The notes below the pieces were generated by a model that was not told the origin of the DNA, searched no databases, and worked only from the letters and a program-made list of their open reading frames with translations. Both the position numbers and the translations under genes were made by a program. Positions 1 through 8,815 of a stretch of DNA of 64,000 nt are shown piece by piece (positions within the stretch are counted from its first letter, which is position 1; each line of letters opens with the position of its first letter). The stretch comes from Caldilineaceae bacterium (GTDB lineage Bacteria > Chloroflexota > Anaerolineae > Caldilineales > Caldilineaceae), in contig JALHQH010000028.1 of the NCBI GenBank assembly GCA_022842065.1, positions 1 to 64,000 on the forward strand. The letters are read 5' to 3'.

Positions 1-76
1 GGTGACGGTTCCCTCCCCAAGCTGGGGAGGGTTAGGGAGGGGTTTGATTCCTATCAAGACTTATTTCACAGAACAC

Positions 77-250
77 TAGTACAGTGTCAGCGAAATTATG
101 CTAGTTTAGAATCGATCCCAGTCACGGAGTGACGGCAGATGGTAGCTGCAGGTTTCAACCTGCGGATCTGGACCCCAGCCTTAAAAGGCTGGGCTACCAT
201 CAGTCGCCACTCCGTGGCTAAACTAGCAGAACTTACCTGACACTGTACTA
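77..250. repeat. MITE-like element with 14-bp terminal inverted repeats
   Basis: The ends TAGTACAGTGTCAG (77-90) and its exact complement (237-250) form 14-bp inverted termini beginning with TA, with a second inverted pair CTAGTTTA/TAAACTAG just inside (101-108, 219-226). The interior is itself folded: a hairpin at 148-163 (GCAGGTT/AACCTGC) and one at 174-193 (CCCAGCC/GGCTGGG), framed by TGGTAGC/GCTACCA. It has no coding capacity. Eleven bases of the terminus recur at 1512-1522, and the interior motif recurs at 30010. The TA ends would suit mobilisation by an IS630/Tc1-type transposase, which is inference. The rest of the first 353 bases holds only another hairpin (11-31, CCCTCCCC/GGGGAGGG). 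Confidence 0.6.
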
Positions 251-353
251 ATCAGGGCAGAACGATCAGGCGTGGCGGCTGACCCATCCTCCGGCAAGTA
301 CACAAGGTAAGTCCTGTAGGCTATAGACGCTACGACATTCACCAGGAGATTGT

Positions 354-831
354 ATGTTTATCACGCACGCAGATGCCCAACTTTACACCGTTTCGTTTGG
401 TAGTGGATCGCGCACCATCCTAGCCCTTGGTGGCTGGGTCGGCAGTTGGGAGCTTTGGACCGCCCCGTTTACCACACTGAGTCACTCCTGGCGGACCGTT
501 GCGTTCGATCACCGCGGCTGTGGTACTACCATCGCACCGCTTGCGTCGATTACCATGCCGGCCATGGTCGCGGATGTGCTGGCCATCGCCGATGCCCTTG
601 CCATTGACCAGTGTGTCCTTGCTGCCGAGTCGGCCGGCGTGGCGATTGCCCTCCAAGTTGATCCTGCACGGAACGGCTGACGCCATCCAGCCGATGCAGG
701 CATCGGAGTGGTTAGCAACGCAGATGCCGCAGAGTCATTTGCACCTGCTGCCGGGGGTGGGGCACGTCCCCACGGTGACCCGTCCGCAGGATGTGGTGCG
801 CGCGATTAACGAGTATTTTAGCGAGCAGTGA
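354..831 (+). pseudogene. alpha/beta hydrolase with internal deletion and frame change
   Basis: The first frame (354-680) gives an alpha/beta-hydrolase N-terminus: an oxyanion-type LGGW segment, FDHRGCG, and a nucleophile elbow reading AESAGVAIALQ. About 650-660 the homology jumps directly to the family's C-terminal part (LILHGTADAIQP, then the catalytic-His segment GVGHVPTV) in a different frame, ending at 831. Only about 159 codons remain where the family usually has about 250, so the middle of the fold is gone and the two halves are out of register. Lies beside two more broken genes. A working product is very unlikely. Confidence 0.75.
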
Positions 832-875
832 CGTCTTCCCAAACTGTTCAATATCACCTGTCGATAGGAAAAATT

Positions 876-1295
876 ATGAATAAATCTGCAACATCGCTGT
901 TCGTCTTTGGCGTATACCTGATCGGTATGGGCGCAAGCTTTGTCTTCATACCCAACACCTTGCTCAGCATGTTAAGCCTGCCGCCCACAGACGAAGTTTG
1001 GAGTCGTGTGGTGGGTGTGCTGGCATTCGTGCTGGCGTTCTACTACATCCAGGCCGCGCGCACAAACCTACGTTCGTTCGCCACATGAACAGTCCCCGCC
1101 AGAGTCGCAGTCTGCCTATTCTTCACGGGCTTTGTGCTCATGGGCTGGGTTGGTCCGATCATGAGCGGGCTAGGCGCAGTCGATTTGCTCGGTGCCTTAT
1201 GGACAGGCTGGGCGTTGCGGACGGAGGAATCATTATCACAATCGCCGATGATGATGTGCGTTGACTCGCACCGCGGTGGCCGCCGACGAAATTGA
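876..1295 (+). pseudogene. small membrane protein interrupted by one TGA stop
   Basis: Starts MNKSATSLFVFGVYLIGMGA with hydrophobic segments and reads open to a TGA at 1086-1088. The same frame then continues as convincing membrane protein (LFFTGFVLMGWVGPIM, then GAVDLLGALWTGWALR) up to about 1226, with the frame closing at 1293-1295. No indel is needed, only one substitution; the residue lost is plausibly Trp (TGG to TGA, giving ...FAT-W-TVPARVAV). The intact protein would have about 117 residues and four membrane spans. Function unknown; it resembles small uncharacterised four-helix membrane proteins. Sequencing error is the alternative explanation. Confidence 0.7.
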
Positions 1296-1350
1296 CGGGT
1301 TGCCGATTCGGGCGGGTCAAGTCGTCGCGGTCATGCACTCTATTCGATAA
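1261..1350 (+). pseudogene. cytochrome P450 fragment (remnant)
   Basis: The frame starting at 1261 reads RTAVAADEIDGLPIRAG followed by QVVAVMHSIR and a stop at 1348-1350. This resembles the segment of bacterial P450s after the ExxR helix (R-x-A-x-x-D-x-x-x-x-G-x-x-I-x-A-G). No start, no haem-binding region and no flanking P450 sequence are present, so it is at most a 29-residue scrap. The call rests on pattern resemblance only. Confidence 0.35.
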
Positions 1351-1399
1351 AAATCGTTTGGTGGATTAGCGCAGTGTTATGGAAGTTTTGATGGGTTTT

Positions 1400-1480
1400 T
1401 CGTCCCAGCGGGACGGTTGACCTTAGGACCAAGAAAATCATGATATTTCCCGCCTCAGGTCAACCGTCCCGCTGGGACGA
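1400..1480. repeat. Long palindrome with 24-bp perfect arms
   Basis: Arms at 1400-1423 and 1457-1480 are exact reverse complements, and each arm is itself a small hairpin (CGTCCCAGCGGGACG). A weaker outer pairing (GCGCAGTGTT with AACACTGC) extends the structure. It lies in the degenerate stretch before the PIG-L gene and ends near a copy of the 77-250 element terminus (1512-1522). There is no T-tract, so an intrinsic terminator is unlikely. Confidence 0.65.
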
Positions 1481-1582
1481 ACACTGCTTTTAATCCAGCA
1501 TAACTTAGGTAACACTGTACTAGGCGAGTTGGCGGGACGCGTTGCGTTGAGCGGAGTAAGTCCGCTTAAGTACGGTTCATGC

Positions 1583-2413
1583 TTACGCGAACAGATCACT
1601 GCTTTGCGCCCAGCCCGCGGCCAGCGCTGGGCGGGCCTGGATAAAGGTCTCGCGGGCGAAGGTTTGACGTTGCAGCGCTTCCGGCATTTGGCGGATGGGA
1701 TTCTCTGGGCCGAATTGTGTCTTGTGGGCGTCAAAGGCGGCAATCTTTTGCGCGTATTGGGCGGTCACATCGACCACATGCGTAATCTCGTGGTCCTCGG
1801 CACCGAGTTTTTCAAAGCCCAAGCGTTCCCATTCCGTCGTGTCCACACCGGCAGCCTTCATCTGCGCTTGCATGGTCTGGAAAAACGACTTGGGGATCAC
1901 TTGATAATAGAGGCGGGCCGGTTGCCAGGGCGCGCCGGCCTCGGGAAAGTGGGCCGCATCCCCCACCAGGTCAAACGCCGTGGTGACATGTTTATAGACC
2001 GCAATGTGATCGGGGTGACCATAGCCGCCGGTCGGGTCGTGGGTGATCACAATGTCGGGTTTGACGCGCCGCATGAGGGTGACGAGCCGCCGTGCCGCCT
2101 CCGTAGGATCCGCCTTGTGCAGGCTACGGGCGTCTTCATTCTCGGGTGTACCGACCATGCCGGAATCGCGAAAGCCCAGAAAGTGCAGTTCGTCAATGCC
2201 CAATGCCGCCACCGCCTGTTCCAACTCGGCCGTGCGCACTTCGGCCAGGTTTTCACGGGTAGCCAATGCCGGGTCGCTGATCTCGCCGGCTTCACCACGG
2301 GTGGCACAGAGCAGCACGGTGTGTACACCGCGACTGCCGGCTTGCGCAAAGACGCCACCAGCCGCAAAAACCTCATCGTCCGGGTGAGCAAAAATGCCAA
2401 GGATTGTTTTCAT
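1583..2413 (-). CDS. PIG-L/LmbE-family N-acetylglucosaminyl deacetylase
   Basis: 276 residues, the usual size for this zinc-dependent deacetylase family (GlcNAc-PI deacetylase PIG-L, MshB, BshB, mycothiol-conjugate amidase). The zinc and catalytic signature HPDDE lies at residues 10-14 right after the first beta strand, and the second metal-binding segment GGYGHPDH at about 129-136. Family members remove acetyl groups from GlcNAc-containing lipids or thiols, or cleave thiol conjugates; the substrate cannot be told from sequence. The gene stands alone with no partner for mycothiol or bacillithiol synthesis nearby. No membrane segment, so probably cytosolic. The ribosome binding site before the ATG is weak. 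Confidence 0.9.
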   Translation of the reverse strand: MKTILGIFAHPDDEVFAAGGVFAQAGSRGVHTVLLCATRGEAGEISDPALATRENLAEVRTAELEQAVAALGIDELHFLGFRDSGMVGTPENEDARSLHKADPTEAARRLVTLMRRVKPDIVITHDPTGGYGHPDHIAVYKHVTTAFDLVGDAAHFPEAGAPWQPARLYYQVIPKSFFQTMQAQMKAAGVDTTEWERLGFEKLGAEDHEITHVVDVTAQYAQKIAAFDAHKTQFGPENPIRQMPEALQRQTFARETFIQARPALAAGWAQSSDLFA

Positions 2414-2757
2414 TGTTTGTGCGTTCTCGATTCTTTTGAGTGAGGACGAGTGAAGCCTGGACTACATCGCAACGGGCGACAGGCAGGAGCAATCTTCACA
2501 CAACTGCTGCACGATGACCGTCACCTTTATTCCCGTAAATACCCATTTGCTGAGCAAAAACGGCGACAAAACGGCCGCGAAACGGAGGACCGGGTAAAGT
2601 GAAACCAGCTTGTTCAACCGTTTTCGTTCAATTCAACTGTATCAATCGACTTCAATCATGCCATTTTTCAGAATGGCGCTTTTTGGCGATAATGAGCGCA
2701 TGAACACACCACTCTACCCACACGTGGCAACTGTGCAATGCACACAAGGAGCAACCG
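2414..2757. other. Intergenic stretch between divergent genes
   Basis: About 340 bases between the PIG-L gene and the acyltransferase, which point away from each other, so both promoters should lie here. I see no clear -35/-10 pair. A weak hairpin (GCCATT/AATGGC, 2659-2676) precedes a short T-run, and a good ribosome binding site AAGGAG lies just before the ATG at 2758. Nothing else recognised. Confidence 0.5.
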
Positions 2758-3888
2758 ATGAACCGTCTAACCCACTTGACCTTCACCCTGACCCGTGAGC
2801 CGGTAACTGCGAGCGAGCAGCGTCGCTTTGCCGCTGATCTGGCAAAGTTGGGTTGGGATGGGACTGTCTGGGCGATCCTCAACGGCACAGTTGCCACGTC
2901 TACCAGGTATACCGTCCCCAAGGTGCTGCGCGCTTTTCATGCGAGGCAATTGGTGGGTGTTGCCTATATCCTCCAATGTCGCGAGGGGATGAAAGCCTTC
3001 TTTGCCGAGCCCCTGGCAACGCTGGTCGATCCGGTGGGGATTCCACAATTCGTCTGGTGTCGCAATGCGGTTATGGTCGATCAATACACCAATCCGGGCT
3101 TCGTTGTCGCGGGTCTCGACCGGGCAGGTTTTGTCGAACAGGCGTTGGCCTTTTTGCAACGGTGCTATCTCTTCGGCGTCGTGATGGAGGATCGGGACGC
3201 CCACGCGGCCGGCACCTTTCGTGCCTCGCCGTTGATGGATTGGGGCATCATGCCGATCGCTGCGCCAACGCTCTTGGATGAGTACTTTGCCCAGCACAGT
3301 CACCTTCAGCGCAAGCTCAATAAGTTTCGGAACAAAGGGGGCACCGTTGCGACGATCCGCGGTCCTTTGCCGGTGGCGCTCCATGCCCCTTTTGCCCACT
3401 GTTTGGATCAAGCTGAGAAGAATTCAATGGGGCGGATTCCCCATCAGGACAACTACATCAATATGGCGCGGCAGGCGTGGTGCTTGGATTCTCCCCAAGT
3501 GGTCCACTTTGTCGCCTACTTGGGGGCCACGGTCGTTGGCTATCATTCGTTTGCAATCACCGGCAAGCAGCTTTGCTGTCTCTCTGGTGGCTTTGATCGG
3601 ACATTATCCACCACCTATCATGCCTACGAGAACTTGATTGTTGAGAGTCTACGTTTTTGTTTGACTGAGGGCTTTATGCGGATTGATTATGGCCCAATCA
3701 TCAATCAGACCAAGGCGAAAATGATGTTGGCCTACAGCCAGAGCGAATTGCGCTTTTACACACGTTTTGCCCCGCTGCGTTGGCTCTTTCCCACCATCAT
3801 CCGTAACTCCTTTTGGCGTCCAGCGTTGCTGCAACCATACATCAACATTGCTGCCCAAGCGGAAAGCCGGCCACCGACAATGCTTTGA
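2758..3888 (+). CDS. GNAT-fold acyltransferase of the FemAB/BioF2-like type
   Basis: 376 residues, preceded by AAGGAG. The C-terminal half (about 170-340) looks like a FemAB-type GNAT domain: an N-myristoyltransferase-like LNKFRNKGGT segment, a central GATVVGYHSFAI strand-turn-strand, then YHAYENLIVESLRF and the DYGPIINQTKAKMM stretch. Such proteins transfer acyl or aminoacyl groups onto peptidoglycan, lipids or polysaccharide precursors. The N-terminal 150 residues are an extra GNAT-like half of unclear specificity. No signal peptide is seen, so it should act at the inner face of the membrane or in the cytosol. It stands alone. Substrate unknown; the family call is moderate. Confidence 0.6.
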   Translation: MNRLTHLTFTLTREPVTASEQRRFAADLAKLGWDGTVWAILNGTVATSTRYTVPKVLRAFHARQLVGVAYILQCREGMKAFFAEPLATLVDPVGIPQFVWCRNAVMVDQYTNPGFVVAGLDRAGFVEQALAFLQRCYLFGVVMEDRDAHAAGTFRASPLMDWGIMPIAAPTLLDEYFAQHSHLQRKLNKFRNKGGTVATIRGPLPVALHAPFAHCLDQAEKNSMGRIPHQDNYINMARQAWCLDSPQVVHFVAYLGATVVGYHSFAITGKQLCCLSGGFDRTLSTTYHAYENLIVESLRFCLTEGFMRIDYGPIINQTKAKMMLAYSQSELRFYTRFAPLRWLFPTIIRNSFWRPALLQPYINIAAQAESRPPTML

Positions 3889-4158
3889 GGTGAGCCAACT
3901 AATGGGTCACCGCCCACCGTGTCGCTTCGGTAAAAACCGTCCAGTGGGCAGGTTGCTGAAGCGCAAAAGTGCCGGCCCCAGCAATGGTATAATCACAGAT
4001 CAGAAAGCTGTTGCCATTCGAAGACTGCATCACCCCTTCCAACCAGATGGGTTAGGCATAACCACTGAACGCGGCGCTTTCTTCAATAAAAATGACGCGA
4101 TTCGTAGCAACGATTGCCAGCTTTCCCCACTGCCTTATGCTATACTTCTTTCGTAGAT

Positions 4159-4208
4159 GTACGATAGTTCGTGCCGTTACGAAAGAAAATGCTGGCACGA
4201 ACTATCGT
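4159..4208. repeat. 16-bp inverted repeat upstream of the acetyltransferase
   Basis: TACGATAGTTCGTGCC (4159-4174) and its exact complement (4193-4208) flank an 18-base A-rich loop about 70 bases before the ATG at 4278. Fragments of the arm recur just downstream (CTATCGTGCATCTATCGCAC). There is no T-tract, so this is not a terminator; an operator or an mRNA leader hairpin is possible. The rest of 3889-4277 holds nothing recognisable. Confidence 0.55.
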
Positions 4209-4277
4209 ATATCTATCGTGCATCTATCGCACTTTTCTTACCATAGTTTTTTATCATTCAAAGGGAGGATTGTATCT

Positions 4278-4721
4278 ATGAACTTAACGCTACGTCCGAT
4301 TACCGTTGAAAATTGGGAAGCATGTATTGATCTCAAAGTCGCACCAGAACAGGCCTACTTTGTCGCCGACAATACCTATTCCTTGGCCCAGGCCGCCTAT
4401 GAAGATGACTGTGTGCCGCGCGCCATCTACGCCGATGAGACGATGGTCGGCTTTCTGATGTACTGGCATTTGCCGCCGGATACCACCTATCATATCAACC
4501 GGCTGATGATCGATGTTGCGCACCAGGGCAAGGGTTATGGCCGACGTGCGCTCGAGTTGTTGATCGCTGAACTAAAAGCCCAGCCTGACTGCGCAGCGAT
4601 CGGCATCACCTATGAGCCAATTAATACCCAAGCCAGGCAATTGTATCTAAAGTTGGGCTTTGTCGAGACCGGTGAAGTCGAAGATGGCGAACTGGTCGCC
4701 CGGTTGGCGCTACACCAATAA
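4278..4721 (+). CDS. GNAT acetyltransferase, spermine/spermidine (BltD)-like
   Basis: 147 residues when started at the ATG at 4278, which has an AGGGAGGAT ribosome binding site; the frame is open further upstream but without start signals. It carries the acetyl-CoA binding signature as HQGKGYGRRALELLI and the C-terminal N-x-x-A-x-x-LYxKLGF motif. The beginning (LTLRPITVENWEACIDLKV) and the length match diamine N-acetyltransferases of the BltD/SpeG type, which acetylate polyamines. The substrate is inferred from family resemblance only. A 16-bp inverted repeat lies upstream. Cytosolic. Confidence 0.8.
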   Translation: MNLTLRPITVENWEACIDLKVAPEQAYFVADNTYSLAQAAYEDDCVPRAIYADETMVGFLMYWHLPPDTTYHINRLMIDVAHQGKGYGRRALELLIAELKAQPDCAAIGITYEPINTQARQLYLKLGFVETGEVEDGELVARLALHQ

Positions 4722-4898
4722 AACGCATCGGCCGATGCGCGGGTAGATCAGAGAGATAAGCATGGGAATGATAGCAACACAACTTGCCGGGTTGGCGCTT
4801 CTACTGGGGGGTGTAGACCGGGGCTACTCGGCCTTATCCCTCTCCTGCCGCTCTCCTAACCGACCGCAACGATCACTCAGTGTACCGAGCCAGCTTGG

Positions 4899-6806
4899 TT
4901 AAATAACCGCAGCGGCGTTGCGGAGTTGGGTCAGCTCCGGTGTCCGGCGTGGGCTAACCAGTGGTTGCGGCGTGGGCTGGATTGTTAACGCGGCGGGCTC
5001 ATCCTCGCGATCACGGAATTGCATGGTGTAAAGGCGGGCATAGAGCGCACTCTTCGTCATCAACTCGGCGTGGGTGCCTAACTCGACAATGCCGCCGTTT
5101 TCCATCACGGCAATGCGATGGGCAACCTTGATCGTGCTCAGCCGGTGGGCAATGATGATCGTCGTGCGCCCTTGCATCAGCCGGTTGAGCGCCTCTTGCA
5201 CCAGTTCTTCCGATTCATTGTCGAGCGCGCTGGTCGCTTCATCAAGCAGCAGAATCGCGGGGTCTTTGAGGATTGCCCGCGCAATTGCAATCCGCTGGCG
5301 TTGCCCGCCGCTCAGGTTCATCCCCCGTTCACCCACGGTGGTCGCATATTGGTCGGGGAAGGCCATGATAAAGTCATGCGCATTGGCCGCACGGGCGGCG
5401 GCGATCAGCGCCTCCTCGCTGGCGTCGAGTTTGCCATAGAGGATATTTTCGCGAATCGTACCGCCAAAGAGCATGGTCTCTTGCGGCACGATCGCGATCT
5501 GGTCACGCAGACTCGCCTGGGTTACCCGGCGTAGATCATAACCGTCGATGTAAATGGCCCCGGCAGTGGGATCATAAAAACGTGGGAGCAGGTTAAAAAG
5601 GGTGCTCTTGCCTGCCCCACTGGCGCCAACCAGCGCCAGGATTTCACCGGCGTTGATGCGCAGGGAAATATTTTGCAGCACCGGCGCAACCCCGTCATAA
5701 CTAAACGAGACATCGGTCAAGCTGATCTGGCCGCGCACTGCGGTTAGCGTACCGGCATCGGGTCGATCCTGTACCGTCGGCTGCGTATCGAGGATCTCGA
5801 AAACTCGTTTTACCCCACCAACCGCCGCGCTGAGTTGCCCCCAGAGCCCAGCCAAGCTGCCCAGGCTGCCGGCAATCGTGATGCCATAAATCAGAAAGCC
5901 GGTGATCATTGCCAGCGTCAGCCGCCCGGCGATCACCTCGCGCCCGCCATACCACATGATCGCGGCCAGCGTACTAAAGCCCAGGAACATCATCACGCCG
6001 CCAAAGAGCGAATTGTAGACGGCCATCCGCAGCGCTGCGGCAAAGGTCTGCTGCATCGCGCGGTGATAGCGGTGCGTTTCGTAGCCCTCACGCCCAAAAC
6101 TTTTCACCACCCGGATGCCCTGCAAACCCTCTTCGGCGACGACGGTCGAGGCCGCCAACTCATCTTGGATCTCTGTGCTGCCCTTGTTAATGCGGTGGCC
6201 AAAGAGAATGGCAATCCCAAGCAGCACCGGCAACAGGGCGAGGATAAAGAGAGCAAAGCGCGTGTTCATGCTGACGACAATGGTGATTGAGCCGATCAGG
6301 GTCACCACCTGGCTGAGCAGGGTGGTGATATTGGTGGTCAACATGGTACGCATCTGCGTCACATCACTCGAAAGCCGCGAGACCAGATCACCGACCTGGC
6401 GCGCGGCATAAAAGTCGAGCGACAGCTGCTGCAGGTGGCTGTACAGGGAAGTCCGCAGATCCAACACAATCCGTTCACCGATGTAGGAGAGCAGATAGGA
6501 TTGGACAAAATTAAAGACGGCTTGCAGCAAGAAGACGCCGACCAACGTCCCAGCCAAGAGGTTGAGTGGCCCCAGCACTTGGGTGTTGGTGACACTTTCG
6601 AGCAGGCGCACGATGAGGGCCGGAAAAGCCAGGCCAAAGCCGGTGGAGAGCAGCAAGGCGAGTATCGCCAGTGTCATCCGCCCCCAATATGGTTTTAAGT
6701 AGCCAAACAGGCGACCCCAGTTGACGGCGGTCAGCGGGAAGCGCTGCTGATCCGCGGTGGTGGTGCCCGCTCGTGCTGATTGTTCGCCTTGTGAACGTTC
6801 TGTCAT
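4899..6806 (-). CDS. ABC exporter, fused membrane and ATPase domains (MsbA-like half-transporter)
   Basis: 635 residues from the ATG at 6806 (ribosome binding site AAGGAA); a longer frame to 6959 adds 51 unconvincing residues. Residues 40-330 form a six-helix type I exporter membrane domain. The ATPase domain follows with Walker A GASGAGKST (about 400), signature LSGGQRQR (about 495) and Walker B ILLLDEATSALD (about 519). As a half-transporter it should work as a homodimer, exporting lipids, peptides or drugs from the inner membrane leaflet. No partner ABC gene is adjacent. The next gene in this orientation starts 220 bases upstream and encodes a sensor kinase, so shared control is possible but not shown. 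Confidence 0.92.
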   Translation of the reverse strand: MTERSQGEQSARAGTTTADQQRFPLTAVNWGRLFGYLKPYWGRMTLAILALLLSTGFGLAFPALIVRLLESVTNTQVLGPLNLLAGTLVGVFLLQAVFNFVQSYLLSYIGERIVLDLRTSLYSHLQQLSLDFYAARQVGDLVSRLSSDVTQMRTMLTTNITTLLSQVVTLIGSITIVVSMNTRFALFILALLPVLLGIAILFGHRINKGSTEIQDELAASTVVAEEGLQGIRVVKSFGREGYETHRYHRAMQQTFAAALRMAVYNSLFGGVMMFLGFSTLAAIMWYGGREVIAGRLTLAMITGFLIYGITIAGSLGSLAGLWGQLSAAVGGVKRVFEILDTQPTVQDRPDAGTLTAVRGQISLTDVSFSYDGVAPVLQNISLRINAGEILALVGASGAGKSTLFNLLPRFYDPTAGAIYIDGYDLRRVTQASLRDQIAIVPQETMLFGGTIRENILYGKLDASEEALIAAARAANAHDFIMAFPDQYATTVGERGMNLSGGQRQRIAIARAILKDPAILLLDEATSALDNESEELVQEALNRLMQGRTTIIIAHRLSTIKVAHRIAVMENGGIVELGTHAELMTKSALYARLYTMQFRDREDEPAALTIQPTPQPLVSPRRTPELTQLRNAAAVI

Positions 6807-7026
6807 TAGCTGATTCCTTCGTCTATTTAGTGTACCCGCGATAGGAATTGGGCACAGCCGAAATAAGATTGTGCGGTTGATTTGAAAACCGTACGAATAA
6901 CGCTGACTACCAGTGAGCGTAACGACGGTTTTCAAACAGAGCCACTTTAGATAGACCAAGGATACAGCAGCTTTGTAAACCCAGTATAAACGGGTGTGAC
7001 GAACAGCCTTTCGTTCGGTTGCGGTG

Positions 7027-8124
7027 TTATCGCAACGGTAACGTCACCGTAAAGGTGGTGCCTACGCCCAAGGTGCTTGCCACGCGGATCGTGCCCTGAT
7101 GCATATCGACGATTTTTTTGGCAATTGACAGCCCCAAGCCGCTGCCGCCCAGGGCGCGGTTGCGCGACTGATCGGCCTTGAAGAAGCGATCAAAAAGGCG
7201 CGCTTGGTCTTCACTCGCGATGCCGATCCCGCTGTCGGTGATCTGAAATTCGACTTGGTCGGCGCGCGGCTGGAGGGCGACCAAAATGCTACCGCCGCTT
7301 GGCATAAATTTAATACTGTTATGGAGCAGGTTGCTCCACACCTGGCTGAGCAGATCTTCATCGCCCACAATCAGCACTTCGTCGACCGCCACATTCATGT
7401 CGATCTGTTTTGCGGTCCACTGGGGTTCACAGGCGAGGATCAAGCGCTGGATCTGTTTGTCCAAGCGATAGGGTTTGTGGTCAGGTTGCATGGTCTCGGC
7501 ATCAAGGGCGGCTAACGCCAGCAGATTGTCGCTCAGTTTGGAGAGGCGCATGCTTTCGTCTGCAATGATGTCGAGATAATGCTGGCGTGTTTCGCGGGTG
7601 AGTTCCTCGTTTTGTAACGCACGCGCAAAACCACGGATCGAGGTGAGCGGCGACTGGATCTCGTGGGAAACATTGGAAATGAATTCCTGCCGCATCGCCT
7701 CCATCTGCTTCAGTTGTTGCGCCATATTGTTGATCCCCGTAAATAATTGCTGCAAGGGTTCATTCTGATAGCGCGCAATTGGGCTTTCGACGCGTACACT
7801 AAAATTGCCCCGTGCGATCTGTTCCATCGCCCGCAGGAGTGGCGCAAACATATTCATCTGTGGCGCCCAGGCATTGGAACGAAAGATCGTGGCCATGGTG
7901 GTGCCGAGCAATGCCAAGAATAAAAGACCAGCCAGCGAGCCAATGACCTGACTAATCATGGGCGTTGGGGTGAGTCCAATGCGTTGGTAAAGCTGTCTGA
8001 TCGCCAAATGGGCAACGGCAAAGGTGATGGTGAGCACCACCGACACGAGCAGAAAGATGCCGACACCCTTTAAGAGCCAAACCAGGCGTGTTGGTCTGGT
8101 CGGTATCTGCTCACTCGCCTTCAT
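7027..8124 (-). CDS. Membrane sensor histidine kinase (HAMP-HisKA-HATPase)
   Basis: 365 residues. Two membrane helices (about 17-40 and 58-80) enclose only a very short extracytoplasmic loop, so the signal is probably sensed within the membrane or by the partner transporter. A HAMP segment (about 90-140) leads to the phospho-acceptor His154 in NVSHEIQSPLTSIRGF. The catalytic domain has the N box (SNLLHNSIKF), G1 DSGIGI and G2 GGSGLGLSI boxes. The start overlaps the end of the response regulator by four bases (ATGA), so the two are co-translated as a two-component pair. The ABC exporter downstream is a reasonable but unproven target. Confidence 0.93.
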   Translation of the reverse strand: MKASEQIPTRPTRLVWLLKGVGIFLLVSVVLTITFAVAHLAIRQLYQRIGLTPTPMISQVIGSLAGLLFLALLGTTMATIFRSNAWAPQMNMFAPLLRAMEQIARGNFSVRVESPIARYQNEPLQQLFTGINNMAQQLKQMEAMRQEFISNVSHEIQSPLTSIRGFARALQNEELTRETRQHYLDIIADESMRLSKLSDNLLALAALDAETMQPDHKPYRLDKQIQRLILACEPQWTAKQIDMNVAVDEVLIVGDEDLLSQVWSNLLHNSIKFMPSGGSILVALQPRADQVEFQITDSGIGIASEDQARLFDRFFKADQSRNRALGGSGLGLSIAKKIVDMHQGTIRVASTLGVGTTFTVTLPLR

Positions 8125-8795
8125 CGGGGTACCTCTAGGCGATAGCCCAAACCACGAATCGTGGTGATCTTAAAGCTGTGCTGCACTTCGGGAAAACGTT
8201 CGCGCAGCCGGTTGACATGCACATCTAGCGTGCGCTCGTTGCCCGCAAAGTCATAGCCCCAGATCTCTTCGATCAGCCGGTCGCGCGCCAGGGTCTGCCC
8301 CGGATAGCTGGCGAGTTTGAAGAGCAGTTCAAATTCTTTCAGCGGCAGGGTAAAGATTTCGCCATGAACGGTAATTTCAAAGGTCCTACGGTCCATCAGC
8401 AACTCGCCGATCTGCACCGTCTGCGACGCGGCGATGCGATAGCGTTTAAGCAGCGCCTTGACGCGCATCACCAGCTCTACGGGCTCAAAGGGTTTGACCA
8501 GATAATCATCGGTGCCCAACTCGAAGCCCTTGACCTTTTGCGCCGTCTCGCCCTTCGCAGTGAGGATCAGCAGCGGCAGATCATAGCTGGCGCGCAAGGT
8601 CTGGCAGAGTTCCCAACCGTCCATGTTGGGCATCATCACATCAAGGATCACCAGGTCGGCCTTTTGGTGGGCCAATTGCTCCAGCGCATCTAAACCGTCA
8701 ACCGCTGTGGCGACGGTAAAACCCTCGGCGCGCAGAAAAACGCTTACCAGTTCCCGAATATGGGGGTCATCATCTACCATCAAAATGTTGCTCAT
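8121..8795 (-). CDS. OmpR/PhoB-family response regulator
   Basis: 224 residues: a receiver domain (1-115) with acidic cluster DDD at 8-10, phospho-acceptor Asp52 in VILDVMMPNMDG and the switch Lys in DDYLVKPF, followed by a winged-helix DNA-binding domain (about 130-222) with ERTLDVHVNRLRERF as recognition helix. It is first in the operon with the kinase at 7027-8124. Upstream, two TTTACAT repeats spaced by 11 bp are the kind of site this family binds, which suggests self-regulation. Regulon otherwise unknown. Confidence 0.94.
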   Translation of the reverse strand: MSNILMVDDDPHIRELVSVFLRAEGFTVATAVDGLDALEQLAHQKADLVILDVMMPNMDGWELCQTLRASYDLPLLILTAKGETAQKVKGFELGTDDYLVKPFEPVELVMRVKALLKRYRIAASQTVQIGELLMDRRTFEITVHGEIFTLPLKEFELLFKLASYPGQTLARDRLIEEIWGYDFAGNERTLDVHVNRLRERFPEVQHSFKITTIRGLGYRLEVPR

Positions 8796-8815
8796 GGGTC
8801 TACTATCGCGTACAA

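Noticed and set aside
876..1295. TGA read as Trp or selenocysteine
   Set aside because: Other genes here end with TGA normally and no selenocysteine-type context is visible; a nonsense mutation is simpler.
1529..2443. 304-codon plus-strand open frame
   Set aside because: Antisense to the PIG-L gene, which has complete family motifs; the plus-strand product has no recognisable motifs and a His/Gly/Arg-rich shadow composition.
6807..6959. N-terminal extension of the ABC exporter
   Set aside because: The ATG at 6806 has a good ribosome binding site and the extension is unlike the family.
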